Assembly (NCBI RefSeq): GCF_016802725.1
Contig: NC_052676.1
Location: 9,766,436 to 9,830,435 of the forward strand
DNA length: 64,000 bases
Direction of reading: 5' to 3'
Source of the DNA: Solenopsis invicta
Lineage: Eukaryota > Arthropoda > Insecta > Hymenoptera > Formicidae
Part shown: positions 19,666 to 31,965 of the stretch, piece after piece
How the letters are laid out: each line of letters begins with the position of its first letter
How positions within the stretch are numbered: the first letter of the stretch is position 1
Notes under the pieces: generated by a model
Seen by the model: only the letters and a program-made list of their open reading frames with translations
Told to the model about the DNA's origin: nothing
The model's database searches: none
Position numbers and translations under genes: made by a program

Positions 19666-22600
19666 GTAATAAAGAGAGACAAAAGATTATTGGGCTTATT
19701 AGACGAAGAGGTAATTTATTCAATACAGATCCTGCGTATAATAAAGGAGAGCTGATAGTTTGTAGAAGACCGACAGAATCTAGAAAGAAAACTGCACGCG
19801 ATTTTATATGTTGTGCGAGTTGTAAAGGTTTCTTCACTAAAAATAACATACGTCATCATTTTAAAGAATGTTCGCAAAAGACTGTTGGCAGATCTATCCA
19901 AGTACTTGGAAGAAAAGTTCAAGGTCGAATTCACGAACGTGCAAATTCTATTTTAAGGAATGTTGTACTTCCAGTATTATAATAAGAGAAGATGATCTCG
20001 TCCGATTAATTAGATATGATGAACTACTAATTGTTTATGGCAATAAAATGTGTGTAAAATACAAACATCAGCATCAACAAAATATGATAAGATCACGTAT
20101 GAGATCATTAGCCCGTTTTTTACAAGCCCTTCGAAAAATTAATAAGGATGTGACAGATTCCTTTAGTCTTTATCATCCATCGATATACGATGATTGCATT
20201 GTCGCTGTAAATGAAGTGGCAGGTATTGATGACCATTTAAAGATTTATAAGGCTCCTTCTAACGCAGCAAGGATTGGCACTCTTCTAAAGCAAATAGGAA
20301 ATTTAGCTGTCTCCGAATGCATAAAACAAAACGAATGGGAAAAAAAAACAAACATAGAGAATTTTTTAAAATTATTACAAGAAGATTTCAGTGTATCTGT
20401 TAATAAAACGGTTGAAGAGTCTATGTTACGAGCTAAACGATATAAATTGCAAGAATTACCTCCATTAGAAGATATTAAATTGTTGCACGACTTTCTACAA
20501 ACTAATAGGCGTTTAGCATTTCAACACCTTAAAGATGTGTTCTCGTATAATGCTTGGCGAGCGCTAGGAGAATTTACTTTGATATCAATTCAAGTATTTA
20601 ATAGGCGTAAAGCTGGAGAAATTGAACGTATATCCATCGATGATTATAAGCTTCAAGAAAATATAAACGAACAAACAAATCTAGATTTATATGGATCTTT
20701 ATCGGCTGAAGCTCGAAAGGTACGTTTTAAGCTAAGTTTTTACACGTAACATTTATTTCATAAAAAATTATAAAATTTTGAAAACTATAATCTAGTAAAA
20801 AAATAATAAAAATATGTTGCAGATAGTATAATGATTAAAATTTGTGTATTGCAGATTAACTTAAACCGGGGATGTTTCAATTTCTGTATCATAAACTTTT
20901 CGTAACTTTATATTTTGCAAAACTTATAGCTACACAACAGTTAAAAAAGTATAAGTTAAATATATTTTTCATTTATTAAGAATTAAATTCTTTTGTCAAA
21001 AAGAATTCAATATCTGACATATTATTTTTGACAATAACACCTGTCGTGGCTCATTAGCTCTTCTTTACAATTGTTGAATATTATTTTTAATTATGTATTT
21101 TAATTTTTGCTATTTTTGTTTTGCTTACTTATTTGTATATAAATTTGCAAATACGGTCTGCTTTTGATTTTTTATTTTAAATTACACTCTCGACAAAGAA
21201 TATATTATTTTATGGAGGTTATATACATTTCTATACTACTCATTACGAATACATAAACAAATTTATTCATCTTACAATGATTAATATAAAATTGAAATTA
21301 CGACATAATATAATATAAAGATATTATATTACCTTCACTATTTTTATACTTTTTATTTTTGCGGTGTAAATTCTTGCATCATGTTAATACAAAAATTAAT
21401 TAGCCTAAATAGTTTTAAAAGTAATAAAATGAATGATTATTTATTTTTTAGATAGCTGAAAAGTATATAAGAATTCTTCTTAGAGGTAAATTAGGACGAT
21501 CTGTTCCCGTACTTTTGGATCGTGAAATGAAAAATTGTATTGATTTACTTTTACAACATCGTAAAGCAGCAAATATTCCTGAAAAAAACCCCTACATCTT
21601 TGCTCTACCAGGTTATGACAAAAGCCGATTTAAACATTTGAGAGCATGTGATTTATTACGTACATATTCTGTAGATTGTGGTGCAAGCATGCCTGATAGA
21701 TTACGAGGCACAAAGCTTCGAAAGCATATAGCAACAAGATGCATTACATTAAATTTATCAGAACTTGACGTAACAGAATTGGCCAATCATCTTGGCCATG
21801 ACAAAAATATCCACATGAGACATTATCGGCAATCCATTCCGCAGATTGAAGCAATTAAAATGTCGCGATTATTCAACATTGCACAAGGCAGTGTTGAAGA
21901 AAATGTGGATGAAGATCTGCAGTTTAATGAACAAAGCAGTTTTGAAATAAATGAAACGGAAAATTGCATTGGCGAAGATAGCGATGATTCAATCGAAGAA
22001 ACTGAAAATAGCGGTGCAGTGAAAAAAAGAAAAAACGTAGTAGTAAGTATATATTAAATATGATTATATATTTACTTAAAAATTTAATGTAAATAATTTT
22101 TCTTAAAATTAATCCTTAATTTAACTTTATTTAAAACAACATTTAACTCAATTTTACAAGACATTAACTTTAATTGAATATACATAGTATGTTTATATAT
22201 GTTTGTTATGGTTAAATATAAATTAATATCCTTTTAATTTTATAAATTAAAAATATTAACTTACTCAGCTTTAAAAAATATACCAATGTGGTTAGGTAAG
22301 GCAAAACAGTGCAGTTAATGTTTGATGTTAAATGAAAGTTAAGTTTTCATAATTAAGGAATCATTTTTACTTCTTAAATTTTCTTTAAATATTAATCGCT
22401 CAATACGTAACTGTCATTAAATAAAATCTTCAGAAAATTATAAACTCTATTAAAAATAAAATAAAAGCCATTTTTCTCATCTTGCTCTGTAGGTAGGGTA
22501 AGATGAGGTATTCCCATAGGCAAGATGGGATACACTTTAAAAGTATATTATAATTTAATACTAATGTCACATTAAAAATTAGATAAAATTATAAGAAAAT

Positions 22601-23106
22601 CGCAAAAGATATAAATTATGATTCAGTGCTCGACAAAAATGTACATTTTCAGCCAGTTTTCAGCCAGCGTTATTCCCCTTACCTTGCCAACCTTTACGCA
22701 GTCCAAATGTCAATTGGTATTTAGACTGCGTGGGAAGTAATGCGGTGAGATGAAAGCTTTAAGTTGACAATTGGCCGAAATATGCATTTTTGCCGAGTCT
22801 TAACTTAAATTATAATTTATAGTTTTCGCAATTATAATTTTCATCACGTGCAATATTTGTAATTAATTTTAATATTTTATAGCATCACCGTACGGTTCCA
22901 CAAAACGTATAAGATGGACTGAAGAAGAGTGTAATGTAATAAATACTTCATTTAAACAAGAAATAAGTGAACGACGTTTGCCCTCAGGAAAACAAATGGT
23001 AGAAGCTAAAATGAGAAACAAATGTTTAAGCCGTTGCTCCGTTCCACAGATTAGAAGTTGGATTCATAACCAAATTTTTAAAAAATCCAAGTGCAAATGC
23101 AAATGA
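19666..23106 (+). pseudogene. Tyrosine recombinase gene (Crypton-like), spliced, frameshifted
   Basis: Exon 1 begins after an acceptor (cttag, 19665). It holds a zinc-finger-like CCASCKGFF...HHFKEC, then loses frame near 19980 (about five extra bases) and continues as a long ORF to a donor at 20720. The exon at 21452-22042 joins in phase 0 and carries the catalytic part: box II Arg in TKLRKHIAT, LANHLGH, and the Tyr in MRHYRQ nine residues on. The box I-like Arg is in FNRRKAGEIERI at the end of exon 1. A last exon (22883-23106) has a Trp/Glu Myb-like segment (IRWTEEECNVI) ending at TGA, but its phase does not fit the donor at 22043. The layout matches Crypton-type recombinases or a gene derived from one. 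Function as integrase is family knowledge. Confidence 0.7.
22585..22842. repeat. 258-bp imperfect palindrome inside recombinase intron
   Basis: The AAAATTATAA... start and ...TTATAATTTT end are inverted copies. The centre has a hairpin ACGCAGTCCAAAT/ATTTAGACTGCGT. Likely a MITE inserted in the third intron. Flanking intron DNA is AT-rich with no other feature. Confidence 0.65.
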
Positions 23107-25039
23107 ATCGTTATCTATTCACGCAATAACAAATAAAATGCATGTTATTAGTAAATAAAATAATAAATGTAATAATAAATGTAATAATAAATAAAACGCA
23201 ACACAGTATCAAAGCATAATTAAATTAATTATTGAGTCTTATCTTGTATCTTAAAATAAGTCCAGGAAGAAGTTGCTGTTTCTATTTTTATTGAAGATAT
23301 AAATTATTGAATGTTTAGCACATACGTACTACCTGGCACGAAAGGATAAAATCGTATTGTTTCGGAATTTATTAAAATAATTAAAATAATTAAAAATGTA
23401 AGGAATCATTAACCCTTAAATTCGTAAGTGGGTTGTAAAAACCCTATATGAACGTTTCGAACGTTTGCTGTGTAAAGACGGAATGAGATAGGAGATTGGG
23501 ACCAAGACGTAAAAAAAGTTTAAAATTTCCTCTTTTGATTGATATAGTTGACCAACTATATTGGTAATTAGAATTTGAACGGCACGGCTGCAAAGTTTTG
23601 TTGAAGTCTGTGGAACTAACATTGTATGTAAGCGAAATATTTTATGTAAGTATTTTAAATTAAAAAATTGGATAAAACACGTTTAAACAGATCCGTTTGC
23701 GGATGTCGTATATACTCTGTCTAAATTTAGAATATTATATAGTTCTGTAGAAAAGAAAGCTTTTCCAAAATATATCATAAAACAAATTAATTTTCAATTT
23801 TAGACACTTTGAATAAATCAAAAATACATTATTCTTCTTGTTACATAAGTATATTTTTTAATAGAAATAACAATAATATAATTTTTTTTTAATGTACGAC
23901 TCTTTAGCTTTTAAACGCCGTATTTGAAAGTCTTGAAAAGTTTTTTGTAGCGAAGATATGATATTTTGAAAGAAAACTGGATTTTTTACAAATTTTTCAT
24001 TTTTGCTTAATGGTATTAGCTTTGTAACTTCAAAATAAATTATTTTTCAGCAATGGCGATTGTACAGTCATATTTCTGAGATTCTAAATTTTCATTTAAA
24101 GAAATTGTTGAAAAATTTTGATTGTAATCAAAGTTACAGCTTCTCAAAGTTGAAAAAATTTTCTACATCCGAGAATGTGTTTCCGTATTTTACCAGATCG
24201 GTGTGTTTAAAAAATACGTAATACTTATTTTGTTAATAATTTATCAAAAAGTTATCAATAATTTGATATTCAATAATAAATATCAATTACGAAAAAGTAA
24301 TATTGAAATAAAAGTAATTTGAGTTTATTTTGTAATAGACATATGTTCAATTATATTAATTGTTAGTTTTATTATTATAAGTTATGAATTTTGCATTAGT
24401 AGCATTTAAAGCAAAACTATGTTTTTTATTTAAAAAATGATGGACCTCATAACTGCCAATTCGTTGACATAATCATCTGAAAGGTAGTTTTCAGGTCCAA
24501 AACTTTTTATAGATAACTTTTTTTAACATATTTATTTATATACAAAAATTTATGCTGTTAGTGTTTTTTTTTATTATTTATTTAAGAAGCGATACAAAAT
24601 ATGAAGAAATTTTTATTTTAAACGCACTTTTTTTAAAGACCTGAAAAATGCCATTCTGCTGATTTATTAATTTACTAAAAGGCAGTTTTCAGAACATTGA
24701 GAAATTATCCTAATTCCTTTAAATATAGTTTACAAAAATACGTGAGAATGTTATTTTATTATTGCATGTGTTAGATCTATAAAAAATTGTCATTAAAATT
24801 AATTTGATATTTCTATTCATTAAAAAAACGTTTAGAACCTGAAAATTGCCTTACGATACATTATCTTATGTATCTTGAAAAATAAGTACTCTTTCCAAAT
24901 TTTGCGAACGGCATTACTATATAACAAATTACTATACATATTACTATATAACAAAATATATTTTCTATCTATAAAATAAAATTAGGCTGTTAGACAAGGT
25001 CCTCAAAACTGCCTTTACGTAAATATATATATATATATA
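23107..25039. other. AT-rich intergenic stretch, no gene
   Basis: No supported ORF. A recurring motif close to GGCAGTTTTCAGG appears in both orientations near 24483, 24640, 24680, 24840 and 25005, suggesting a decayed inverted or tandem repeat. Confidence 0.6.
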
Positions 25040-25748
25040 CAGGGTGTTCAAAAAGTCCCGGACCGGCAAAATATCTCAAAAACTAAGCACTTTAGAAAAA
25101 AATATTTCAGATAAAAGTTGTAGGGTTTCAAAAGATCTATTTACTGATTATATCAGTTTGACGTTGGATGGCGTCGCCAAGGTCAAATCGAGATCACATT
25201 AACTTTTTTAAATAGAACTGCATACTTTTTATTGCATATTTTTGTAGCTTATCTTAAGACCTTTCCAAAATACTTTAAACTTCTATTAGACTTCAAAAAG
25301 TCCAGGACATGCAACCGGTCCGGGACTTTTTGAACACCCTGCATATTTTTTATTGCATTTTCTTGTAATCGATTTCAAGTCCTTTCCAAAACACTACAAG
25401 AAAGTTTATTTTCGTTGAGTATTTTCCGAGTTGTGAGGCTTGAAAGCTGTAATGTACTGTAACGTTCAAGCTTCACAACTCAAAAAATACTTAAGAAAAA
25501 TACATTTGTTTATAGTGTTTTGGAAAGGTCTTGAGATAAGCTACAAGAATATGCAATAAAAAGTAGGCAGTTTCATTTAAAAAAGTTAATGTGATTTCGA
25601 TCTGACCTTGGCGACGCTGTCCAAGGTCAAACTGATAAGATCAATAAATAGATCTTTTAAAACCCTACAACTTTTATTTGAAACATTTTTTTCTAAAATG
25701 CTTAGTTTTTGAGATATTTTGCCGGTACGGGACTTTTTGAACACCCTG
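25040..25748. repeat. CAGGGTGTTCAAAAAG inverted-repeat element, rearranged
   Basis: The left end CAGGGTGTTCAAAAAGTCCC (25040) and the right end (25748) are inverted, with arms matching for about 250 bp. A third copy of the terminus lies inside at 25320-25341, so the left 302 bp alone has both ends. The interior repeats the segment around ttgcatatttttgtag in both directions. TA runs flank both sides, so the insertion target was TA-rich. No transposase. A MITE of the Tc1/mariner type is likely. Confidence 0.8.
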
Positions 25749-26661
25749 TATGTATATATATATATATATATATATAAAGTCACCCCAATGTCAAAATTAA
25801 GAGTTGAACATAATATTTAATTAATTAGAATCATAAAATGACCCTGTAGTTCAATTTTCATAGCAATATCTTAAATAGTTCAAGAATAAATACATTTCGC
25901 ATTTTATAATTAATAACAATTAATCTCAGGAGAATAAAAATGTTGTCAAACTATTCAGAATTAAAACTTATCTTTACAATTTAAATTTGATACCTTTAAC
26001 TCAAATAGTTTAGAAGCAATTCAAAAGTTAATTAAGGAAATTAATAAATTTTTATTGCAAAAACGGTTACACATAAAAAGCTCACACTTATATCTTTTAT
26101 ACATATAGACCTAAAGATTATTATGCATTATAAGACAGAGCTCTAAGTAACTCCGATTTATTATAAAAAATTCCAATAGTAATAAAACTTCAATTGTTTA
26201 TAACAACTAAACGGTTGCCCCCACAACTTTGAAGTATTATTAAAAAATAAAGAGCATAAGCTAAAGAATACTCTGATAAAATCTCAACTCTTTAAGACTA
26301 ATAGTTTTACAATATAAAATTCCAAATTTTTATGTTATACGTGTACTTCGGTATGACAAGATGGCGTATACACATGGTACACGAGAAACGTAAAGCCTTA
26401 TACTTGTAAAATATGAACTTTTTCCTTGTAACTTTCATTAGATTTCTATAATGGTCAAATTAAAAATAATATTTTGCTTTTACTAAAATTTTTATTTTAT
26501 AATTTTTCTTGAGAACGTAACGACTAATCCAATTGTTAATTAAGAATTATTGCATAAGATATATGTCGAATAAGCTGTAAATTGTTGTAGCTACACGAAC
26601 TTGCCGAAATTATATAAAGTCAGGTAAAACAGTCAATCACCAGTACATATCTCATATAACA
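25749..26661. other. AT-rich stretch, no gene
   Basis: A TA run to about 25777, then AT-rich sequence without a supported ORF, repeat or RNA gene. Confidence 0.6.
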
Positions 26662-26665
26662 CATA

Positions 26666-26969
26666 TGTAGGATAATTTTCGATAGTATCGAGGACTAATG
26701 GTCGAACACTCACGCTATTTAACTGGCCGAGAAAATAAGAGCTATTTATTAAGAGACAGTTTTACGGCTAACGACTCGCCAGGACGAGACTCTAACCGCA
26801 CGTACACATTGCGAAAAACACCTGCACGGATCACGGTTGATCTTGATCTATTTCGCGCTCGCAAGCTCGCCGTTATCGCCACGCGGGCCTCTCGCTACCA
26901 GCGCCGCGGTGACTAGAAATTACAGTCTTTACAGAACGCGCCAGGGCCGTGCTAATTACAGGCCCTACA
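26666..26969 (-). repeat. Gypsy 1 LTR (3' LTR)
   Basis: 304 bp, TGTAGG...CCTACA ends, nearly identical to 31658-31961. The integrase frame stops at its inner edge (26965). Confidence 0.92.
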
Positions 26970-27483
26970 CTCGGCCCTCCTGTTCGAACATTCGTCCCGA
27001 ATGTTCTCGTCGATCCTCGTCCTCCGACGAATCATGGTTGACCCACAGCTTCATAAAATCTGCCGACGTTGACGTTCGCTGAGGACCTTCTCCCTCACCG
27101 ACCTTTCGCACTAAATACCGCTGATTGCGAAGAACACGTATGATCTCGTAAGGACCAAGATATTTATGAGCGACTTTCAAACCTGGACCCTGCTGAGTGC
27201 GCCTAATGGCAACTAAATCACCCTCGCGATGGATCACAGCTTTATGTCTCTTCTTGTCGAAAGTTCGCCTGTTCTCTTGTTGAACCTTTAGTATATTCTC
27301 GTTGGCCTGAGCTCTCAACTCGTCTCTATTTTCCTTGAACGACGCTATCCATTCCTTCTCGAGCCAATCTCGAATGTCCGGACGATCCTTAAGTCGTGGA
27401 TGCGTTCCAAATAAAAGATGGAGTGGTGACATGCCGATACTACGATGGATAGTCGAATTCAGGCACTGCTGGACGATTTCCAA
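26965..27483 (-). pseudogene. Gypsy 1 integrase C-terminal part
   Basis: About 170 codons after the catalytic core: HRSIGMSPLHLLFGTHPR, a basic linker and a GPGLKVAHKYLGPYEI segment typical of the C-terminal DNA-binding domain of Gypsy integrases, ending in an acidic tail at the LTR. Out of frame with the core ORF. Confidence 0.8.
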
Positions 27484-27515
27484 ATATTTAAACCATTCGC
27501 CCGGCCTCGGGGCAG

Positions 27516-27887
27516 CTAACTTAAAAGCGGTAGAAGCGTTCGATTGAGGCGCTCAACCTGGCCATTTGCTCTGGGAACTCCCGTTACAATCAAAAAATGT
27601 TCGATGCCTTCCTCGTGGCAAAAGTCCTTGAAATCCCTCGAAGTAAATGCAGTTCCCCTATCTGAGACAATTCGCCGGGGGTTACAGAAAATAGCTGCCT
27701 GCTTCTTCAGGCGTACCAAGACCTCGGCGGTACTCATGGACTTAGCAGCGTAAAGCCACGTGAATTTGGAGAAAGCGTCGACCACAGTAAATATGTATTG
27801 ATAAGATTTCTTTGTGGAGGACAACGGTCCGAGATGGTCGACATGAAACGTGTCCGACGGAACGCTTCCTTTCTCAATTGGTTGCAA
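27516..27887 (-). pseudogene. Gypsy 1 integrase catalytic core
   Basis: All three acidic residues are visible: Asp in FHVDHLGPL, Asp in IVSDRGTAFTS and Glu in NGQVERLNRTL. The order and spacing fit the rve fold. It would cut and join element DNA to the host chromosome. Separated by frame changes from RNase H upstream and from the C-terminal domain downstream. Confidence 0.85.
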
Positions 27888-28803
27888 CAGGCACTCCTGC
27901 CTTCCGTTCGGCCAAGATGCATGCGATGCAGTTCCGCACCACCTTCTCCATACGTTGTCGCAGGTTTGGCATCCAATAATCAGTACGTACCAGGTCCTCA
28001 GTTTTTCCCACAGAAAAATGTCCTCGCTCGTGAGCCCGCTGTATGATTTGTATCTGCATCTTTCTTGGCACTACAAGTTGAACATCTCCTCCTGAATCCC
28101 TGTAGAGTAGATTGCCTCTCGCCAAGTAATCTCGTGTTTTGTTCTGCGCCACCAGCTCTCGAAGCTTCACCACGCTGTCGTCCTCCTCTTGAGCTTTTCG
28201 TAGACGGGCTGTTAATCCGGCCTCCGATTCGTCAATTACCAAACATACTGGAAGAGGATTGCGACTGAGCGCATCCACGTGCGTCATATTTTTCCCAGGG
28301 CGATGTTCTATATGGTAACTGAATTCCTCTAACAATAAGGCCCATCGCGCGACGGGTATACAAAGATCTTTCTTATTTATTGTGAGCATAAATGCGCGAC
28401 AGTCAGTGACAATTGCAAACGTAATGCCAAGCAAATAAACGCGAAACTTTTTGAGTGCCTTCACTATTGCCAAAACTTCTAATTCGTAGCTGCTATACTT
28501 TGACACAGCGGGAGTTGTTTTACCGCTAGAGTAATAAATAGGATGGAAACGTTGATCCTCACTATTCCGCTGTAACAGTATCGCACCGTACCCTAACGCA
28601 GAAGCGTCCGTATGCAGTTCCGTTTCGGCTTCAACTCGGTACAAATTTAATATCGGCTTTTCGCTCAACATGATTTTGAGTCGCATAAACGCATCTTTTT
28701 CTTCCGCTCCAAAATAAAATTTATTATCAGCGCGCAAGGGATTTGACAAAGGCCGCGCAATTGAGGAATACCCAGGGATAAACTTACGGAAATATCCACT
28801 CAA
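27874..28803 (-). pseudogene. Gypsy 1 RNase H and integrase zinc domain
   Basis: Begins in the RT connection (LSGYFRKFIPGY), then RNase H with TELHTDASALGYGAILLQ, YELEVLAIVKAL and IVTDCRAF, then the H2C2 zinc domain (HERGHFSVGKTE...CIACILAE). A TAA just upstream of the ORF (28806-28804) is an in-frame nonsense change. Confidence 0.85.
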
Positions 28804-28901
28804 TCCGAGGAAACTTTATACTTGTTTTACATTCGCAGTTTCCGGAAATCTTTGAACTGCTTCGGTTTTACGGTCTGAAGGACAAACACGACCACCACCA
28901 A

Positions 28902-29314
28902 TCACCCAATGACCCACCACCAATGACCCAAAAATTCTACGGAGGTCTGCAATAAACAGCACTTCCTCCAATTAATTGCCGAACCCGCCTCGCTCGCTGC
29001 CATCAACACCCTCTTCAGATTCCTTATGCCACCCTCAATATCGTCAGATGGAACAATCAGATCGTCCATATAAACCAAAACTACTTTGTCTCGAATGAGA
29101 TCTCTAAATACAGTATTAACGGATCTTTGGAACGCCGCTGGCGAGTTACACAGACCAAAAGGTGCGCGCAAAAACTCATAATGACCGTGGGGCACGATAA
29201 AGGTGTATATTTCCGACTAGACTGATCCATCCAAACATGAAAGAATCCGTTGATCAAATCAAGAGTACTAAAAACAAGCGCGCCCTGCAACATATTGAGC
29301 TGGTCCTCGATCAA
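28902..29314 (-). pseudogene. Gypsy 1 reverse transcriptase palm, two overlapping frames
   Basis: STLDLINGFFHV in one frame, then a shift near 29200, then FGLCNSPAAFQRSVN and the catalytic YMDD (VLVYMDDLIV) in the next. The ORF ends at 28902 in a small tandem duplication rich in GGTCATTGGTGGT (about 28876-28926), which broke the frame. Confidence 0.85.
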
Positions 29315-29341
29315 TAGTAGCGGGTACCTGTCCTTAATGAT

Positions 29342-30820
29342 TTACTTATTTATTAAGCGATAATCCATGCACAGTCTAAATGAACCGTCTCTTTTTCGAA
29401 CCAGTACCACCGGGCTTGCATAATCAGACGTAGATGGCTGAACAATTCCCTCGTCAATCCATTGATCAATCTGCGCATTGACCTTCGCTCTCTCGAACGC
29501 CGCTAATCGTTTCGCGGACTGATAGACGGGCTCCTCATCTTTAAGTACGAGTTTCATCCGTACTTTCGGTTCACAAGTTTTACTCGGCTTATAATTATTC
29601 ACTAATTTTTTTATCGCTAATCGCTGTTCAAAATCTTTGATGTGCGCAATATCTACAAAATCCGCCTCACACGCTTCGCTCTGAGTCACATCTATTTTAA
29701 GTATCTCCGGTACATTCTCGCGTTCCTCGACATCTACTGTTTCCGATGCAACACTAGAGCTTTCGACAACACAAGCGTTTCTTACGACGCCAGCATTCTC
29801 GAAAACATCAACGCTCTTCGTGTCTTTGCGCGTCCCTTGCAACAACGGACGGACAGTCACTCTGCCACCCCTGATATTTATATCAGTTAGATCTAGGAAA
29901 TTCGTTCCCAACAATAATTTATGTCGTAACAAGGTATCCGACACCACATGTATGCGAACAGGATACAAATATTCATCTACTTTAAGTGTGGCTTGGAACT
30001 TCCCCAACGTCGCGTTCTTGCTCGAACCCACGCCATCGAACAATAGTTTACTAGGCTGCAATCGCGGGAGACCTAGTCCGATATATTCGTCCGCTTGAAT
30101 CATACTAATATCGCTTCCCGAATCTATCAATGCCTCCATCTCGCGATCATTAACCGAAACACTTTTAAGATATTTACGACGCCCCGATACCGCGCAACTC
30201 TCTTTCGTTTTCTTTACACATTTCGACGCGATGTGTCCACGTTCTCCGCATTGAAAACACTTGAGACCTTGGTCTTTGGTTGGACATTTTGCGCTAATAT
30301 GGTTGCGATCACCGCAAATAAAACAATGCGTGACTTTATCCGGCAATTTCTTGCTCTCACCACTACCAGCTGCTTCCTTTCGATCGCCTCTGTTTCGATC
30401 GCCTAACCGCTTATCCGTCCCTGACTTCGCTGTGCCGAAGACACCTCGGTCTCGAAGGCTTATTCCCTCGAACGCCTCCAAGAGTCCATCCGCTCCCACA
30501 AACCGCTGAATACGTGCCTGGTCTCGCAATATCACGTCTGGGATGCCCTCAATCACGTGCTCAAGCATCTCGCTGTTGTCAATCGGCACCCGATTGCCCA
30601 AGATGATTTTTTGATAATATTCATGGAAAGTCTCGTCCTTCTTCCACACTCGTTCTTCGAACTTCCTACACGTCAACAATCTGCTCTGTCGACGGAAAAA
30701 CACGGCTCTCAACTCGTCCAGCAAACAATCAAAGGTCATCACAATGTGTTCTGACTGAGTGTAACCACTCGAGCGCCTTCCCCCTGAGTCGCATACCGAT
30801 GAGTATCCTAGCGGCATCAT
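29342..30820 (-). pseudogene. Gypsy 1 Gag C-terminal, nucleocapsid, protease and start of RT
   Basis: 492 codons. Gag capsid C-terminal part, two zinc knuckles (CFICGDRNHISAKC and CFQCGERGHIASKC), aspartic protease active site LIDSGSDISMI, then the RT N-terminal segment SDYASPVVLVRKRDGSFRLC. Ends at TAA 29342-29344, where the frame would continue in a functional copy. It also differs in frame from the upstream gag ORF. Confidence 0.88.
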
Positions 30821-31544
30821 CTTGTAGCTTGTAGGTCGTCTTAAGCAACCTCAACTGTTTTTCCCATACCTTGTGCGCACTGGATTTACCGTCGAAGGTA
30901 CCCAGCAAGTCCGCCACTGCTGTTATTGTCGTTCGCGCTGGTCCAACCTGCGTCGGAATGTCAGGGCCACCGCTGTTTACCGTCGTCGCTCTCGATCGTC
31001 CGCTCTGGGCCGACTCATCATGGCCGCCGCCGCTCACCGTCACCGTTCCCGCTTGCTCGATTTGGGCTGAAACATCATAGTCGTCACCGTGCACCGCCGT
31101 CGCCCCCGCCCGCTCAATCCGCAACAACCTCCGTGTCGCCTCCAACTCGAGCCTCACCACCGCCAACTCGCGCTCGGCCAATTCCTTCTCCCTTCGGCTA
31201 AACTCAATTTCTCGCTGCTGACTCGCCGTCGCCCGCGCGCTCGCCTCACCGGCCTGCTGCGAATCGTCGACGCAGCCGCCGCCACCATCCCGCTCGTCAT
31301 CCATCCATCCACCGGAAGGATCTTCCTCCATCAGACGCAAGATCAGTTCGGTCTTCGTGCCGACACTAGACAGCCCACGTGCCGCCGCCAACTCCTTTAA
31401 CGCAGCCACCGTGAATTTGCTCGGATCCCTCATTGCGCCGACTGCACCTTGCAATTCTCCGTCTTTTGATCCGCTAGCAAAACTGTCTCTCTCACTTTGC
31501 CGCACAAACCTTCCGACCTCTCTCGAGTCGTCCGTCCCTCTCAC
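30729..31544 (-). pseudogene. Gypsy 1 Gag N-terminal part with SAP domain
   Basis: 271 codons. A SAP-like helix-loop-helix (FTVAALKELAAARGLSSVGT, with TELILRLMEED after it), then a charged coiled-coil stretch (REKELAERELAVVRLELEAT), then the start of the Gag capsid fold (LLGTFDGKSSAHKVWEKQL). The matching start in element 2 suggests translation begins at the Met just before the SAP domain and not at 31544. The frame is lost near 30740. SAP domains bind AT-rich DNA in other proteins; a targeting or nuclear role here is inference. Confidence 0.8.
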
Positions 31545-31637
31545 TCTCGCACCGCTGAACTATGTACGTCGTCGAAACTTCTCGATGCTTTTCGCGTATT
31601 TCTCGTATTCGAACACGCCCCCGAATGTCTCGTGGCT

Positions 31638-31655
31638 ATCCCGGACGAGCCCCCA
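31638..31655 (-). promoter_or_regulatory. Primer binding site, tRNA-Pro type
   Basis: TGGGGGCTCGTCCGGGAT, two bases inside the 5' LTR. This 18-mer is the tRNA-Pro complement used by murine leukaemia-type retroviruses (established knowledge), so minus-strand DNA synthesis is probably primed by tRNA-Pro. Confidence 0.85.
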
Positions 31656-31657
31656 AT

Positions 31658-31961
31658 TGTAGGATAATTTTCGATAGTATCGAGGGCTAATGATCGAACA
31701 CTCACGCTATTTAACTAGCCGAGAAAATAAGAGCTATTTATTAAGAGACAGTTTCACGGCTAACGACTCGCCAGGACGAGACTCTAACCGCACGTACACA
31801 TTGCGAAAAACACCTGCACGGATCACGGTTGATCTTGATCTATCTCGCGCTCGCAAGCTCGCCGTTATCGCCACGCGGGCCTCTCGCTACCAGCGCCGCG
31901 GTGACTAGAAATTACAGTCTTTACAGAACACGCCAAGGCCGTGCTAATTACAGGCCCTACA
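31658..31961 (-). repeat. Gypsy 1 LTR (5' LTR)
   Basis: 304 bp, about 98% identical to 26666-26969, followed by the CATA duplication. Confidence 0.92.
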
Positions 31962-31965
31962 CATA

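Larger units (their letters stand above)
26666..31961 (-). mobile_element. Ty3/Gypsy LTR retrotransposon 1, degenerate
   Basis: 5,296 bp on the minus strand: LTRs at both ends, tRNA-Pro primer site, Gag with SAP domain and two zinc knuckles, protease, reverse transcriptase, RNase H and integrase in Gypsy order. Flanked by CATA on both sides (26662-26665 and 31962-31965). The LTRs differ at about 7 of 304 positions, so insertion was fairly recent, yet the coding part carries many frameshifts and stops. It is related to the element at 36942-42111. Confidence 0.92.
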
